From NCBI RefSeq assembly GCF_003144095.1, contig NZ_NSKH01000002.1, forward strand, positions 68,977-132,976: 64,000 bases of DNA, read 5' to 3'. Below, in pieces: positions 1-9,035 of this stretch (the stretch's first letter is position 1; every line of letters begins with the position of its first letter). Below the pieces are notes generated by a model. It saw only the letters and a program-made list of their open reading frames with translations, was not told where the DNA came from and did no database searches. The stretch comes from Streptomyces sp. ICBB 8177. GTDB lineage: Bacteria > Actinomycetota > Actinomycetes > Streptomycetales > Streptomycetaceae. A program made the position numbers and the translations under genes.

Positions 1-950
1 CGTTCATCTCGATGGACGACCCCGAGCACGCCAGGCTGCGCCGGATGGTGACCGGGCCGTTCGCCATCAAGCGCGTCGAGGCGATGCGTCCGGCCGTCCA
101 GCGTGTCGTGGACGATCTGCTGGACGAGATGACCGCCGGGCCCCGGCCGGTCGACCTGGTCCAGGCGTTCGCGCTGCCGGTGCCGTCCATGGTCATCTGC
201 GACCTGCTCGGCGTGCCCTACGCCGACCACGAGTTCTTCCAGCGCAACAGCCGGGTGCTGATCAACCGCGACATGCCCGCCGAGGCCGTGCTGGACGCTC
301 AGCGCGCGTTGATCGACTACCTCGACGACCTGGTCGGCGCCAAGCTCGCCGAGCCCGGCGACGACCTGCTGTCCCGGCTCGCCGCGGAACAGGTCACCCC
401 CGGCGCCCTCACCCGGCGCGAGCTGGCCGTGATGGGATTCCTACTGCTGGTCGCGGGCCACGAGACCACCGCCAACATGATCGCCCTGGGCACCCTGGCG
501 CTGCTCCAGCACCCCGACCAGCTCGCCGTGCTGCGCGACACCGACGACCCGAAGGTGGTGGCGGGGGCGGTCGAGGAACTGCTGCGCTACCTGCACATCA
601 CGCACTCCGGCCGCCGCCGTGTCGCGCTGGAGGACATCGAGATCGCCGGACACACCATCCGCGCCGGCGAGGGCATCATCCTCGCCAACGACATCGGCAA
701 CCGCGACGAGGACGTCTTCCCCGACCCCGACCGCCTCGACGTCCGGCGCGACGCACGCCGTCACGTCGCGTTCGGCTTCGGCCCGCACCAGTGCCTCGGC
801 CAGCCGCTCGCCCGTGTCGAGCTCCAGGTGGCCTACGGCACGCTCTACCGCCGCCTGCCCGGGCTGCGCCTGGCGACCGACGTCGAGCGCATCCCGTTCA
901 AGCACGACGGGCTCGTCTACGGGGTGTACGAGCTGCCGGTCACCTGGTGA
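1..950 (+). CDS. Cytochrome P450 (5'-truncated by window edge)
   Basis: Heme monooxygenase missing its N-terminus. The open frame runs in from the window edge (codons begin at base 3, reading FIS before the first internal Met at 12), so that Met is not the true start. The visible 315 residues hold the I-helix oxygen-activation motif AGHETT, the K-helix EELLRY, and the heme loop FGFGPHQCLGQ with the Cys thiolate ligand. The layout is that of soluble actinobacterial class I P450s, closest by eye to CYP105/CYP107. A 3Fe-4S ferredoxin gene follows 68 bp downstream, the usual redox-partner arrangement. A second P450-ferredoxin pair sits at 53406-54835. Substrate cannot be told from sequence. Confidence 0.95.
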   Translation, partial: FISMDDPEHARLRRMVTGPFAIKRVEAMRPAVQRVVDDLLDEMTAGPRPVDLVQAFALPVPSMVICDLLGVPYADHEFFQRNSRVLINRDMPAEAVLDAQRALIDYLDDLVGAKLAEPGDDLLSRLAAEQVTPGALTRRELAVMGFLLLVAGHETTANMIALGTLALLQHPDQLAVLRDTDDPKVVAGAVEELLRYLHITHSGRRRVALEDIEIAGHTIRAGEGIILANDIGNRDEDVFPDPDRLDVRRDARRHVAFGFGPHQCLGQPLARVELQVAYGTLYRRLPGLRLATDVERIPFKHDGLVYGVYELPVTW

Positions 951-1018
951 CGCTCCGCCGCCGCGCCCCCCTCGCACCCACCGAACGACTCGAGACCACC
1001 GAACGAGGAGAACGACCC

Positions 1019-1213
1019 ATGCGTGTGACCGTCGACCAGGACAAGTGCGTCGGCTCGGGGCAGTGTGTGCTCGCCGCCGAGCGGGTCTTCGACCAGCGCG
1101 ACGAGGACGGCGTGGTGATCCTGCTGGACGCGCAGCCGCCCGCCGAACTCCACGAGGACGTGCGGCAGGCCGCGGTGGTCTGCCCGGCGCTCGCCATCGA
1201 ACTCAGCGAGTGA
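1019..1213 (+). CDS. 3Fe-4S ferredoxin, P450 redox partner
   Basis: A 64-residue ferredoxin. C10, C16 (in CVGSGQC) and C55 (followed by Pro) are the three cysteines of the single 3Fe-4S cluster type. The position that is Cys in 4Fe-4S proteins is Ser/Gly here. The start ATG at 1019 is preceded by GAGGAG about 8 bases upstream. It lies just after the P450 gene and very likely shuttles electrons from a ferredoxin reductase encoded elsewhere to that P450. The family is known from S. griseolus SuaB/SubB-type proteins. Confidence 0.93.
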   Translation: MRVTVDQDKCVGSGQCVLAAERVFDQRDEDGVVILLDAQPPAELHEDVRQAAVVCPALAIELSE

Positions 1214-1286
1214 CCGCTTCCGTCGGATGAGGCTCCCGGCCCGGCGCACCCCCATGCCGCCGGGTCGGGGCGCACTCGCACGCCGG

Positions 1287-1940
1287 TCAGTCCTCCTGCC
1301 GCCCCGGCGCGCCCGACGGCGCCCGACGCCGGTTGCGCACGTGCCGGAGCACCAGGGCCACGACCAGCACGGCGACGGCGACCAGCACGTAGACCTCGTA
1401 GCGCTGGATCGTCCGGTACACGGTGCCGATGTGCCGCCCGGTCAGGTCGCCGACCGCCACCCAGGCGCCCACCCACAGCACCGCGCCCAGCGCGTTGTAG
1501 ACCAGGAAGCGCGGCCAGGGCATCCGGGCCAGCCCGGCGATGATCCCGTTGGCCTGCCGCAGTCCCTCGACGAACCGCGCCACCACCACGATCCCGCCGC
1601 CGTACCGGCCGAAGAACGACTCCACCCGGGAGATCCGCTCCGGGGTCAGGAAGACGTACCGCCCGTACCGCTCCACCAGCCGGTGCCCGCCGAAGCGGCC
1701 GATCGCGTAGCCGACGTTGTCGCCGAGCACCGCCGCGCACAGGGCGATCATCGCCACCCCGAGGACGTCCAGCCGTCCGGCGCCCGCGTAGACGGAGGCG
1801 GCGATCAGCACGGTCTCCCCCGGGACCGGCACCCCGAAGTCCTCCACGAAGACCACCCCGCCGACCGCCAGGTAGCCCCAGTGGTTCAGCAGTGGCGCCA
1901 GCGCGGACAGCGCACCGGGCAGGGGCGGTGGGGCGGCCAT
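1287..1940 (-). CDS. DedA-family membrane protein
   Basis: A 217-residue integral membrane protein with the DedA/SNARE-associated (VTT) pattern: the amphipathic re-entrant stretch FVEDFGVPVPGETVLI near residues 30-45, the motif GRYGGGIVVVARFVEGLR near 115, and four to five hydrophobic segments. DedA proteins are proposed undecaprenyl-phosphate or phospholipid flippases and membrane-potential homeostasis factors. The start has GAGGAGG 9 bases upstream. The C-terminal tail is basic (RHVRNRRRAP). It faces a small DUF2795 gene and lies at the left edge of the stress island. The specific substrate is unknown. Confidence 0.9.
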   Translation of the reverse strand: MAAPPPLPGALSALAPLLNHWGYLAVGGVVFVEDFGVPVPGETVLIAASVYAGAGRLDVLGVAMIALCAAVLGDNVGYAIGRFGGHRLVERYGRYVFLTPERISRVESFFGRYGGGIVVVARFVEGLRQANGIIAGLARMPWPRFLVYNALGAVLWVGAWVAVGDLTGRHIGTVYRTIQRYEVYVLVAVAVLVVALVLRHVRNRRRAPSGAPGRQED

Positions 1941-2044
1941 GCGCGAACCTCCTCGGCCGTGACCGTGCGCCCCGGGCGCCGGTGCGCGATATTTGAGACA
2001 GCCAGATGTGACACCACGGGGGACCGATCCGTACGGAGGCTGCC

Positions 2045-2236
2045 ATGGCCAGCGATCCCGCCGAACTCCTCCAGGCGCTCGCCGGCGCGCACTACCCGGC
2101 CAGCAAGGACGACCTGGCGTCCCGCGCCCGTGACCACGGGGCCAGCGACGACCTCGTGCGGCGGCTGGAGCAACTGCCGGACAAGGAGATCAACGGACCC
2201 GACGAGGTCGACCGCGCGGTCTTCGGCGACCGCTGA
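2045..2236 (+). CDS. DUF2795 small protein
   Basis: A 63-residue acidic protein of the DUF2795 family (pattern LLQALAGAHYPASKDDLASRA, then DDLVRRLEQLPDKEINGPDEV). Members are small helical proteins that often accompany universal stress protein genes in actinomycetes; biochemical role unknown. ATG is preceded by GGAGG with 5-base spacing. Monocistronic by position. Confidence 0.85.
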   Translation: MASDPAELLQALAGAHYPASKDDLASRARDHGASDDLVRRLEQLPDKEINGPDEVDRAVFGDR

Positions 2237-2275
2237 GCGACCCGTCCGGTCGGGCGGGTCCCGTCCGCGACGCCC

Positions 2276-2695
2276 TCAGACGGAGGCCAGCGCGACCTCG
2301 GTGGACTTGATCAGCGCCACCACCGGGGAGCCGGCCTCCAGCTTCAGCGCGTCCACGGCGTCCCGGGTGATCGCCGCGGTCAGCTCGGCGCCCTCGATCG
2401 ACACCTTCACGCTCGCCATGGCGTTCCCCGACGCGACCGACGTGACCGTGCCCGGCAGCCGGTTGCGGATGCTGAGGCCGTCCACCGCGCCGGTGGCGAG
2501 CGAGACCTCGGTGGACTTGGCGAGCACCCGCACCGCCGAGCCCTCGGCCAGCTCCAGGCCCTCCACCGCCTCCCGGGTCACCGCCGCCGTGATCTCCTGA
2601 CCGCCCGTCACGCGGACCTTCACCGTCGCCATGACCTCCCCGGAGGCGATCGCGGTGACCGTGCCGGGGATCTGGTTGCGCAAGCTCAGGCTCAT
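2276..2695 (-). CDS. Tandem Mop-domain molybdate-binding protein (molbindin)
   Basis: 139 residues made of two similar halves of about 70 residues, each a TOBE/Mop domain: LSLRNQIPGTVTAIASGEVM at residue 2 and LSIRNRLPGTVTSVASGNAM near residue 73, each ending in (A)KSTEV. This is the two-Mop arrangement of molbindins, which bind molybdate or tungstate oxyanions in the cytoplasm for storage or buffering. No ABC-transporter or HTH domain is attached. It might supply Mo for nitrate reductase or other molybdoenzymes used in low oxygen, but none is encoded in the window. Confidence 0.9.
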   Translation of the reverse strand: MSLSLRNQIPGTVTAIASGEVMATVKVRVTGGQEITAAVTREAVEGLELAEGSAVRVLAKSTEVSLATGAVDGLSIRNRLPGTVTSVASGNAMASVKVSIEGAELTAAITRDAVDALKLEAGSPVVALIKSTEVALASV

Positions 2696-2818
2696 GAGAA
2701 CGCCTCACTGGATCGGGGAGATTCAGGGTGTTTCGCACCTTACGCATACCATGTCCGCGCGGCCCGGCGGGTGTCCTCGTCGCGGTGTCCGCCCCTGTCC
2801 ACGCCGCGCCCGCCGTGC

Positions 2819-3184
2819 CTACGTGTCGTGCGAGCGCGGCACGCTCAGCGGGCGGCGCACGTCCTCCTCCCGGGCCAGCCGCTCCATCCGCGCCCGGTAC
2901 TCGTGGCGTCCCAGCTCCCCGGCCAGGCGGGCCGCGCACAGCGACCGCTCCAGCGCGTCGGCCGGGGACAGCGGCTCGGCGGGGGCGCGGGCGTCGAGTG
3001 ACGGCCGCGAGCCGCAGGCCGGACGCGCGGACGCGCCCGGCTCGCCGTCCGGGGGCTGGGCGGGCCGCACCCGCGCCGCGCGGCGTTCGCCGTCGCGGCG
3101 CTCCGCGCGGCGGGCGAAGAGCATGGTGGAGAGACCGGGCGCGCACATCAGCAGCAGGGTGAGGAGGACGACTGTGCCGGTCAT
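2819..3184 (-). CDS. Membrane-anchored SHOCT-like small protein
   Basis: A 121-residue protein with one N-terminal membrane segment (residues 4-21, GTVVLLTLLLMCAPGLS), a basic Arg-rich linker, and a C-terminal amphipathic helix pair (ALERSLCAARLAGELGRHEYRARMERLA) resembling the SHOCT (short C-terminal) or DUF1707 motif. Function unknown; SHOCT motifs are thought to mediate oligomerisation. Start ATG at 3184. Confidence 0.65.
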   Translation of the reverse strand: MTGTVVLLTLLLMCAPGLSTMLFARRAERRDGERRAARVRPAQPPDGEPGASARPACGSRPSLDARAPAEPLSPADALERSLCAARLAGELGRHEYRARMERLAREEDVRRPLSVPRSHDT

Positions 3185-3455
3185 GACGGACCACCTCGCA
3201 CCGGAAAGCGGCTACACCTCCAGCCTCGCACGCCCGGACGGCCCCCGCCCACGGTCCCCGCGCCGCCCGTGGCCCGGGCCGGCGGGTCCGCGAGGACGAG
3301 CCGGACCACGGTTCGGCGGCCCATGTCCGCCTCCGTCCGCCGCGAAACAGGTCCGGACGGCCCAACGCCCGGCCCCCTCCGGCATCTCACCGAAGCGGGC
3401 GGCCCGTGCCAGCGTGGCACCCGTCGAGCCGCTCCCCGCGCGGAGGTGAAACGCG

Positions 3456-4034
3456 ATGCGCAGCACGACACGGCTGTGGCGCTGGCGGCGCAGCCCGCTG
3501 CGGCGCGCCTCGGACGTCGTGGAGGCCTGGACGTTGCTGCTCGCCCTCGCCCTCGCCGCCGTGCTCGCGCCGCTGACCGGTGTCGTGGTCACCCACGCGG
3601 ACTACGCCTCCGAAGCGCGGCAGGGCCGCGAGTACCACCGCACGACGGCCGTGCTCGCCGCGACCGCGCCCCGGCAGGTGGTCGACGCCACCACCGGGCA
3701 GCGGCTCGGCCAGGTGCCCGCCCCGGCCAGGTGGCAGGGCCCCGGCGGCGTCACGCACGTCGCGTACGCCGAGGTGCAGCCGGGCACGAAGGCGGGCACC
3801 CGCACCACGTTGTGGACGGACGCGCACGGGCGCGTCGGCTCCGCCCCGCTGAGCGGCGGCGCGTCCCAGGCCCAGGCCGACCTGATCGGCGGCTCGCTCG
3901 GCTGCGTGGTCGTCGCGGGGCTGCTCGGCGGGCACCGGATCGCCGTCCGGGTGACGCTGGACCGGCGCAGGGCGCGGCAGTGGGAGGCCGCGTGGGCCGA
4001 GGTCGAACCGCGCTGGACGCACGGCCGGGCCTGA
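3456..4034 (+). CDS. Rv1733c-like two-TM membrane protein
   Basis: A 192-residue protein of the Rv1733c family. It has a basic N-terminus (RWRRSPLRR), a first membrane segment at about 25-46, an extracytoplasmic region of about 100 residues with the family's pattern (YASEARQGREYHRTTAVL, DATTGQRLG, AQADLIGG), a second membrane segment near 145-160, and a basic cytoplasmic tail. Rv1733c is a DosR-regulon antigen of M. tuberculosis. Homologues in Streptomyces sit in stress clusters like this one. Molecular function is unknown. Confidence 0.88.
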   Translation: MRSTTRLWRWRRSPLRRASDVVEAWTLLLALALAAVLAPLTGVVVTHADYASEARQGREYHRTTAVLAATAPRQVVDATTGQRLGQVPAPARWQGPGGVTHVAYAEVQPGTKAGTRTTLWTDAHGRVGSAPLSGGASQAQADLIGGSLGCVVVAGLLGGHRIAVRVTLDRRRARQWEAAWAEVEPRWTHGRA

Positions 4035-4053
4035 GACCCCGCGGCCTGCGCCC

Positions 4054-4941
4054 TCAGTCCGTTCCCGGCTCCGCGCCCTCGGCGTACGGGACGACCGCGA
4101 CCGGGCAGGGAGCGTGGTGCAGCAACGCGTGGCTGGTGGCGCCCAGTTGGAGGCCCAGGGCGTGCCTGCGGTGCCGGCGGGCGCCGACGACCAGCAGGTC
4201 CGCGTCGGCCGCCGCCGCCAGCAGCGCCCTGCGCGGCGGCCCCTCGACCGCCTCGCGCCGCACCACGACACCGGCCCGCCCCCGCCCCAGCACGGCGTCC
4301 GTCAGCCGGGCCGCGGCCTCGGCGTCGCCGGACGGCGAGACGTCCGGGGCGTTGCGGCGCCAGGCGCGCACCGCCACCAGTTCCCCACCCCGCGCGGCCG
4401 CCTCGTCCAGCGCGAACGCGGCGGGCGCTGGCACCCTCGCCGTGCTGCCGCCCTCCTGGTCGCCGACCGCCAGCAGGACGCGGCGGAAGGCACCGCCGAC
4501 GTTGTCCGGCGCGCCGCGCACCACGACCACCGGGCAGGACGCGCGGGCCGCCACCGTGAGGCTGGTCGACCCCAGCAGCATGTCGGTCAGCTCACCGCGC
4601 CCGCGGTGGCCGACGACGACCGCGCGGGCGCTCTCGGCCTCCTTCAGCAGCGCCGCCACCGCGTCGTCCGGCAGCACTTCGCGCATGACGTCGATCCCGG
4701 GCTGCCGTAGCCCGGCGCGTTCGGCGGCGGAGGCGACGAGGTGGGCGGCGACCAGCGGCTCCTCGTCGCGCTCGACGGAGAACGACGGCTTGATGCGGTC
4801 GTAGTGCTCCCACAGCGACCCGTAGACGACGCGCAGCGGCGCACGGTGGCGGGCCGCCGCGTCGGCCGCCCAGTCCACTGCGGCCAGGCTGGAGTCGGAA
4901 CCATCGGCACCGACCACGACGGGAGCGGGCACGGTACTCAC
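4054..4941 (-). CDS. Universal stress protein, tandem UspA domains (A)
   Basis: 295 residues with two UspA folds. Domain 1 opens with PVVVGADGSDSSLAAVDWA and has the ATP-loop GHRGRGELTDMLLGSTS around residues 118-134. Domain 2 ends LVVGARRHRRHALGLQLGATS, a changed loop. GTG start at 4941 with AAAGG close upstream. It lies 63 bp downstream of the second USP gene on the same strand, so the two probably form one transcript. Tandem USPs in mycobacteria (Rv2005c, Rv2623) bind ATP and belong to the hypoxia regulon; a similar role is inferred. Confidence 0.93.
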   Translation of the reverse strand: MSTVPAPVVVGADGSDSSLAAVDWAADAAARHRAPLRVVYGSLWEHYDRIKPSFSVERDEEPLVAAHLVASAAERAGLRQPGIDVMREVLPDDAVAALLKEAESARAVVVGHRGRGELTDMLLGSTSLTVAARASCPVVVVRGAPDNVGGAFRRVLLAVGDQEGGSTARVPAPAAFALDEAAARGGELVAVRAWRRNAPDVSPSGDAEAAARLTDAVLGRGRAGVVVRREAVEGPPRRALLAAAADADLLVVGARRHRRHALGLQLGATSHALLHHAPCPVAVVPYAEGAEPGTD

Positions 4942-5004
4942 GACCTTTCGGCGTCCGGGACTCTCGGAATGCGGCGAGAAGAAGGCAGGCCGGGCATGGC
5001 GCCG

Positions 5005-5883
5005 TCACACCGGGACGACGGCCACCGGGGACAGCGCGTGCTCTAGCACGCGGTGCGTCACCGGGCCCAGCGGCATCGAGAACCGGCGCCGGTCGCGACG
5101 CGCGCCGACGACGACCACGCTCGCGTCACGGGACGCCTCGACCAGGGCGGGCGCCGGTTCCGCAAGCCCCACCTCGACCGTGACCGCCACCTGCGGGTAC
5201 GCCGCGCGCGCACCGGCGAGCGCCACCTCGGTTTGCTCGGTCTCCTCCCGGTCGCGGTCGGCCGCCTCCTCGGTGGGCACGGCGACCAGACCGGGATAGC
5301 TCTGCGGATACAGCCACGAGCGCACCGCGCGCAGCGGCACGCCACGCCGCCGCGCCTGCGCGAACGCGAACTCCACCGGGCCCGGCGCCTCGTCGGGCGC
5401 GACGCCCAGCACGACCGGCCGCGAACCCGGCGCGGTCGTGCCGTCCTCACCGGGACGCACGACGGCCACCGGGACGCGCGCGTGGCCGGCCAGCGACTGG
5501 CTCACGGAACCCAGCATCAGCGCGGCGAACCGGCTCGTGCCCTTGGACCCGACGACCAGCAGGTCCGCGTCGCGGGCCAGCTCCAGCAGCCCGGCGGCCG
5601 GCTCGTCGGCGAGCGGCTCGGCCATGACCGCGAGCCCGGGCCTTCGGGCCAGCGCCCGTCGTTCGGCGGCGGCCAGCAGGTCGGCCGCGGCCTTCTCCGC
5701 CTGCTCCGCGAGGTCCCGGCGGTCGGCCTCCGGCAGCCGGTAGGGCGCCGGGCTCCAGGAGTGCCCGATCCGCAGCACGGCTCCGCGTAGGGCGGCTTCG
5801 TCGGCCGCCCAGTCGACGGCCTGGTCGGCGAGGGGTGACCCGTCGACGCCCACGACGACGTACGGACCGGCTGGGCTGTTCAT
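5005..5883 (-). CDS. Universal stress protein, tandem UspA domains (B)
   Basis: 292 residues, two UspA domains. Domain 1 starts YVVVGVDGSPLADQAVDWA and has GSKGTSRFAALMLGSVS. Domain 2 carries GARRDRRRFSMPLGPVT and ends at PVAVVPV. The ATG at 5883 is chosen because upstream in-frame codons lack family similarity and this Met starts the conserved strand. First gene of a probable two-gene unit with USP A. Divergent from USP C, with 263 bp between them. Confidence 0.92.
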   Translation of the reverse strand: MNSPAGPYVVVGVDGSPLADQAVDWAADEAALRGAVLRIGHSWSPAPYRLPEADRRDLAEQAEKAAADLLAAAERRALARRPGLAVMAEPLADEPAAGLLELARDADLLVVGSKGTSRFAALMLGSVSQSLAGHARVPVAVVRPGEDGTTAPGSRPVVLGVAPDEAPGPVEFAFAQARRRGVPLRAVRSWLYPQSYPGLVAVPTEEAADRDREETEQTEVALAGARAAYPQVAVTVEVGLAEPAPALVEASRDASVVVVGARRDRRRFSMPLGPVTHRVLEHALSPVAVVPV

Positions 5884-5952
5884 GGCTGCCTCCTGCTCCT
5901 GCCCGGTGCGGCCGCGACCGCACCGCGGCGGATCGGGTCGGGTCCACGTAAC

Positions 5953-5966
5953 CCCACCTTCGGCCG
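5953..5966. promoter_or_regulatory. Candidate dormancy-regulator site upstream of USP B
   Basis: CCCACCTTCGGCCG, 70 bp upstream of the USP B start. It shares the core xCxTTCGGCC with sites before the response regulator, nitroreductase and kinase genes. Proposed only from recurrence and spacing; G+C-rich words arise easily by chance here. Confidence 0.4.
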
Positions 5967-6065
5967 CGCGCGACGGCTGCTGCTTGGGCCGGTGGGCCCC
6001 GCCGCCCGGCCGACGGTCCCCTCCTCGCCCACGGCGGCGGCGTGGTGGTGGCGCGACGGCGACGG

Positions 6066-6079
6066 GGGCTGCATGGCCC
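6066..6079. promoter_or_regulatory. Candidate dormancy-regulator site upstream of USP C
   Basis: GGGCTGCATGGCCC, a perfect dyad (GGGC/GCCC arms), 68 bp upstream of the USP C start. It resembles the other sites in its GGCCC half only. A weak member of the set. GGGCCGGTGGGCCC at 5986-5999 is a second dyad in the same intergenic region. Confidence 0.3.
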
Positions 6080-6146
6080 AAGCGCGACCGCGCGCACCGG
6101 CCGCAGGGTGGAGGGGACAGGTGCCACGACAACGGGAGGCCGGTCC

Positions 6147-6992
6147 ATGCCACGACCCGTCACGGCCGGACTCGACGGATTCCCCGAAAGCCGGACCGCC
6201 GCGCACTGGGCGGCGCACGAGGCCGTGCTGCGCGACGCGCCGCTGCGCCTCGTGCACGCCTGGCTGCTCGGCTCGGTCACCGCGCGCCAGATCCCCCGGG
6301 AGGACGAACAGAACCTCTGGGCCATGCGCCTGCTCGCCGACACCGAGGCCGAACTGCGCGGACGCCACCCCGGCCTGGAGATCACCACGGAACTCGTGCC
6401 CTACGAGCCCGAGGGCGCGCTGCTGGCCGAATCGGAGAAGGCCCTGCTGCTGGTACTGGGATCGCGCGGGCTTGGCAGCGTCGGCGGCTTCCTGCTGGGC
6501 TCCACCGGACTGCGGCTCGCGGCGCACGCGGACTGCCCGGTGGCCCTGGTACGCGGCGCGCCCGGCGCGACGCCGGGCGCGGCGGGGGACGTGGTGGTCG
6601 GCGTCGGGACCCGGCACCCGGTGGACAGCGTGCCGGCCTTCGCGTTCGACGAGGCGGCCCGGCGCGGCGCGAACCTGCGGGTGGTACGGGCCGTCCGCAG
6701 GCTGCCGCACCGGCACCACTCCGCGTCCGGGGGCGATCAGGACGCGGCGGCCCATAAGGAACTCGACGCCGTGCTGCGGCCCTGGCGGGAGAGGTACCCC
6801 GGTGTCGCGGTGGACGCCCGCCTCGTCGCGGATAGCCCCGGACGCGCCGTGGTGGACGCCGCCCGCGGCGCCTCGCTGCTCGTGGTCGGCCGCCACGCCA
6901 CCGGCGCGGCCCGCCCGCACGGCATCGGCCCGGTCGCGCACGCCGCCGTCCACCACGCGCCCTGCCCGGTGGCGGTCGTGCCGTACGAGTGA
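6147..6992 (+). CDS. Universal stress protein, tandem UspA domains (C)
   Basis: 281 residues from the ATG at 6147, which has GGGAGG 7 bases upstream. Domain 1 is MPRPVTAGLDGFPESRTAAHWA with loop GSRGLGSVGGFLLGSTG. Domain 2 ends LLVVGRHATG...PCPVAVVPYE. The family's first Asp-Gly-Ser is Asp-Gly-Phe here, so nucleotide binding by domain 1 may be altered. Transcribed divergently from the USP A/B pair and toward the response regulator gene. Confidence 0.92.
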   Translation: MPRPVTAGLDGFPESRTAAHWAAHEAVLRDAPLRLVHAWLLGSVTARQIPREDEQNLWAMRLLADTEAELRGRHPGLEITTELVPYEPEGALLAESEKALLLVLGSRGLGSVGGFLLGSTGLRLAAHADCPVALVRGAPGATPGAAGDVVVGVGTRHPVDSVPAFAFDEAARRGANLRVVRAVRRLPHRHHSASGGDQDAAAHKELDAVLRPWRERYPGVAVDARLVADSPGRAVVDAARGASLLVVGRHATGAARPHGIGPVAHAAVHHAPCPVAVVPYE

Positions 6993-7030
6993 GCCCCGCG
7001 CGGCCCGGCGGCGCATGGGCGTCGCGCCGG

Positions 7031-7044
7031 GAGCCGTTCGGCCC
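7031..7044. promoter_or_regulatory. Candidate dormancy-regulator site upstream of the response regulator
   Basis: GAGCCGTTCGGCCC, near-palindromic (GGGCC-GTTC-GGCCC with one mismatch), 69 bp before the response regulator start. Best member of the motif set; placement suggests autoregulation. Confidence 0.45.
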
Positions 7045-7112
7045 TATCCGGGCGCCCATACGGTGCGCGATGATCGGCGGGGCGGGGTCCGACCACAGGT
7101 GAAGGGATCGGC

Positions 7113-7847
7113 ATGGACGACGCGATTGGCTTCTCCGAGCAGCGGCCGATCAGGGTCTTCCTGCTGGACGACCACGAGGTCGTCCGGCGCGGGGTGCACG
7201 ACCTGCTGGACGCGGAACCCGACATCGAGGTGGTCGGCGAGGCAGGTTCCACCGACCACGCGCTGGCCCGCGGCCCCGCGCTGCGCCCCGACGTCGCCGT
7301 GCTCGACGTACGGCTGCCGGACGGCGACGGCATCACCGTCTGCCGTGAACTGCGCAGCAGAATGCCGGAGTTGGCGTGTCTGATGCTCACCTCGTTCGAC
7401 GACGACGACGCCCTGCTGGACGCGATCATGGCGGGCGCGGCCGGATACGTGCTGAAGCAGATCAAGGGATCGGACCTGGTCTCGGCGGTGCGCACGGTGG
7501 CCTCGGGGCAGTCCATGCTGGACCCGGCGACCACCGCCCGGCTGATGACGAGCCTGCGCGGCGAGGACGAGCCGGAGCCGCGGGACGAACGGCTCTCGGG
7601 CCTGTCGCCCCGGGAACGCGAGATCCTCGCCCTGATCGGCGAAGGGCTGACGAATCGTCAGATCGGGGGGCGTCTCTTCCTCTCCGAGAAGACGGTGAAG
7701 AACCACATCTCCCGGCTGCTGGCCAAGCTCGGCGTCGAGCGCCGGGTGCAGGCGGCCGTGCTCGCCACCCAGTCCACCTCCGCGCACGCGGCCCCCGACC
7801 GTGACCGCGACCGCACGGGCCGCCCGCGTGGCGCCCGGGGCCGCTGA
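7113..7847 (+). CDS. NarL/FixJ-type response regulator, DevR/OsdR-like
   Basis: 244 residues. The receiver domain (1-125) has acidic-pocket DD at 19-20, phospho-acceptor D65 in [13 protein letters not shown], the conserved Thr/Ser in [12 protein letters not shown], and Lys in [11 protein letters not shown]. The LuxR-type helix-turn-helix lies near residues 160-215 ([39 protein letters not shown]). [25 protein letters not shown] is typical of DevR/DosR and OsdR. The likely cognate kinase is at 12614-14320. The C-terminal tail is an Arg-rich extension beyond the usual end. Predicted activator of this stress island. Confidence 0.93.
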   Translation: MDDAIGFSEQRPIRVFLLDDHEVVRRGVHDLLDAEPDIEVVGEAGSTDHALARGPALRPDVAVLDVRLPDGDGITVCRELRSRMPELACLMLTSFDDDDALLDAIMAGAAGYVLKQIKGSDLVSAVRTVASGQSMLDPATTARLMTSLRGEDEPEPRDERLSGLSPREREILALIGEGLTNRQIGGRLFLSEKTVKNHISRLLAKLGVERRVQAAVLATQSTSAHAAPDRDRDRTGRPRGARGR

Positions 7848-7899
7848 CCCGGCGACCTCCCCGCCGGCCGCCCGGCACCTCGCACGATCGCGGCTGGTG

Positions 7900-7913
7900 A
7901 GGACTTTCGGCCC
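7900..7913. promoter_or_regulatory. Candidate dormancy-regulator site upstream of the Acg-like gene
   Basis: AGGACTTTCGGCCC, 82 bp upstream of the nitroreductase start. Its left half (GGACTTT) resembles half of the mycobacterial DosR box (GGGACTT..), its right half matches the other sites here. Confidence 0.45.
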
Positions 7914-7994
7914 ACGCGCGACGCGCCCCGCTCGCCGCATCCTGGAACCCCGCGGGGCACGGGTACCCGTGGGCGCGCCGGGAGGAGAAGCCCG

Positions 7995-8981
7995 ATGAAC
8001 CCCACCACGCCGGCCACACTGGACGCGGCGACCCTGGAGAAGCTGATCGCCGCCGCCTCCGCGGCGCCCTCGATCCACAACACCCAGCCGTGGCGCTACC
8101 GGCTGGACCCCGAGACGGTGACCCTGGAGGTGCGCGCGGCGCTCGACCGCGAGCTGCGCCAGGCCGACCCGCACGGCAGGGCGCTGCACCTGTCGGTCGG
8201 CGCGGCACTGTTCAACATCCGTGTCGCCACGGCCCACTTCGGCTGGGAACCGGTGGTGCGACTGCTGCCGGACGACGCCCGTCCCGACGTGCTCGCCGCC
8301 GTCCGGCTCGCGGGCTCCGCGCCCCGGCCGGAGGCGCACCCGGCCGACCTGTACGACGCGGTGTGGCGCAGGCACTCAAGCCGCTTCCCGTTCAACGGCG
8401 GCCTCCTGCCGGACGCGCTGTGCGCCGAGCTGGTGGCGGCCGCCGCCGCGGAGGGGACCCGGCTGCGCTTCCCCGAGCCGGAGGAGAACGCCAGACTGCT
8501 GGGGCTGACCGCGGAGGCCGAGCAGCGCAACCACACCGACCCCGAGCGCCGCACCGAGAGCCGGGCGTGGATCCGACCCGGCGGCGTGGACGGCGTGCCG
8601 CCCTCGGCACTCGGGCCGCGCGACGCGGACGCACGGATGCCGGTGCGCGACTTCACCGGGCCGCTGTACGGGACGGGCCCCGATCCCGAGGCGTTCGAGG
8701 CGGAACCGTGCCTCGCGGTGCTGAGCACCTCGGGCGACGGGGCCGCCGACTGGCTGCGCGCAGGCCAGGCGCTGGAGCGCGTCCTGCTGGTCGCCACCGC
8801 CGAGCGCGCTGTCGCCTCGCTGCTGCACCAGGCGCTCGAATGGCACGACCTGCGCTGGGCGCTGCGCGACGCCCACAGCGGCCCCGGCCACGTCCAGATG
8901 CTCATCCGCCTCGGCTACGGCCCGCAGGGCCCCGCCACCCCGCGCCGCGCCGTACGCGACGTGCTCGACGGCGGCGCCTGA
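7995..8981 (+). CDS. Acg-family nitroreductase-like flavoprotein
   Basis: 328 residues of the Rv2032/Acg group of the nitroreductase superfamily: AAASAAPSIHNTQPWRYRL (residues 15-33, FMN phosphate-binding region of the family), a second half beginning near DAVWRRHSSRFPFNG, and a C-terminal RLGYGPQGPATPRRAVRDVL. Rv2032 is an FMN-binding protein that sequesters flavin and is strongly induced by DosR; enzymatic activity of the group is unproven. ATG at 7995 follows GGAGGAGAAGCCCG. Lies just downstream of the response regulator. Confidence 0.92.
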   Translation: MNPTTPATLDAATLEKLIAAASAAPSIHNTQPWRYRLDPETVTLEVRAALDRELRQADPHGRALHLSVGAALFNIRVATAHFGWEPVVRLLPDDARPDVLAAVRLAGSAPRPEAHPADLYDAVWRRHSSRFPFNGGLLPDALCAELVAAAAAEGTRLRFPEPEENARLLGLTAEAEQRNHTDPERRTESRAWIRPGGVDGVPPSALGPRDADARMPVRDFTGPLYGTGPDPEAFEAEPCLAVLSTSGDGAADWLRAGQALERVLLVATAERAVASLLHQALEWHDLRWALRDAHSGPGHVQMLIRLGYGPQGPATPRRAVRDVLDGGA

Positions 8982-9035
8982 GGCGACCGCCCACGGCGGC
9001 AGGGTGGCCGGGCGTGCGCCGGCGGGCGGCGCGGG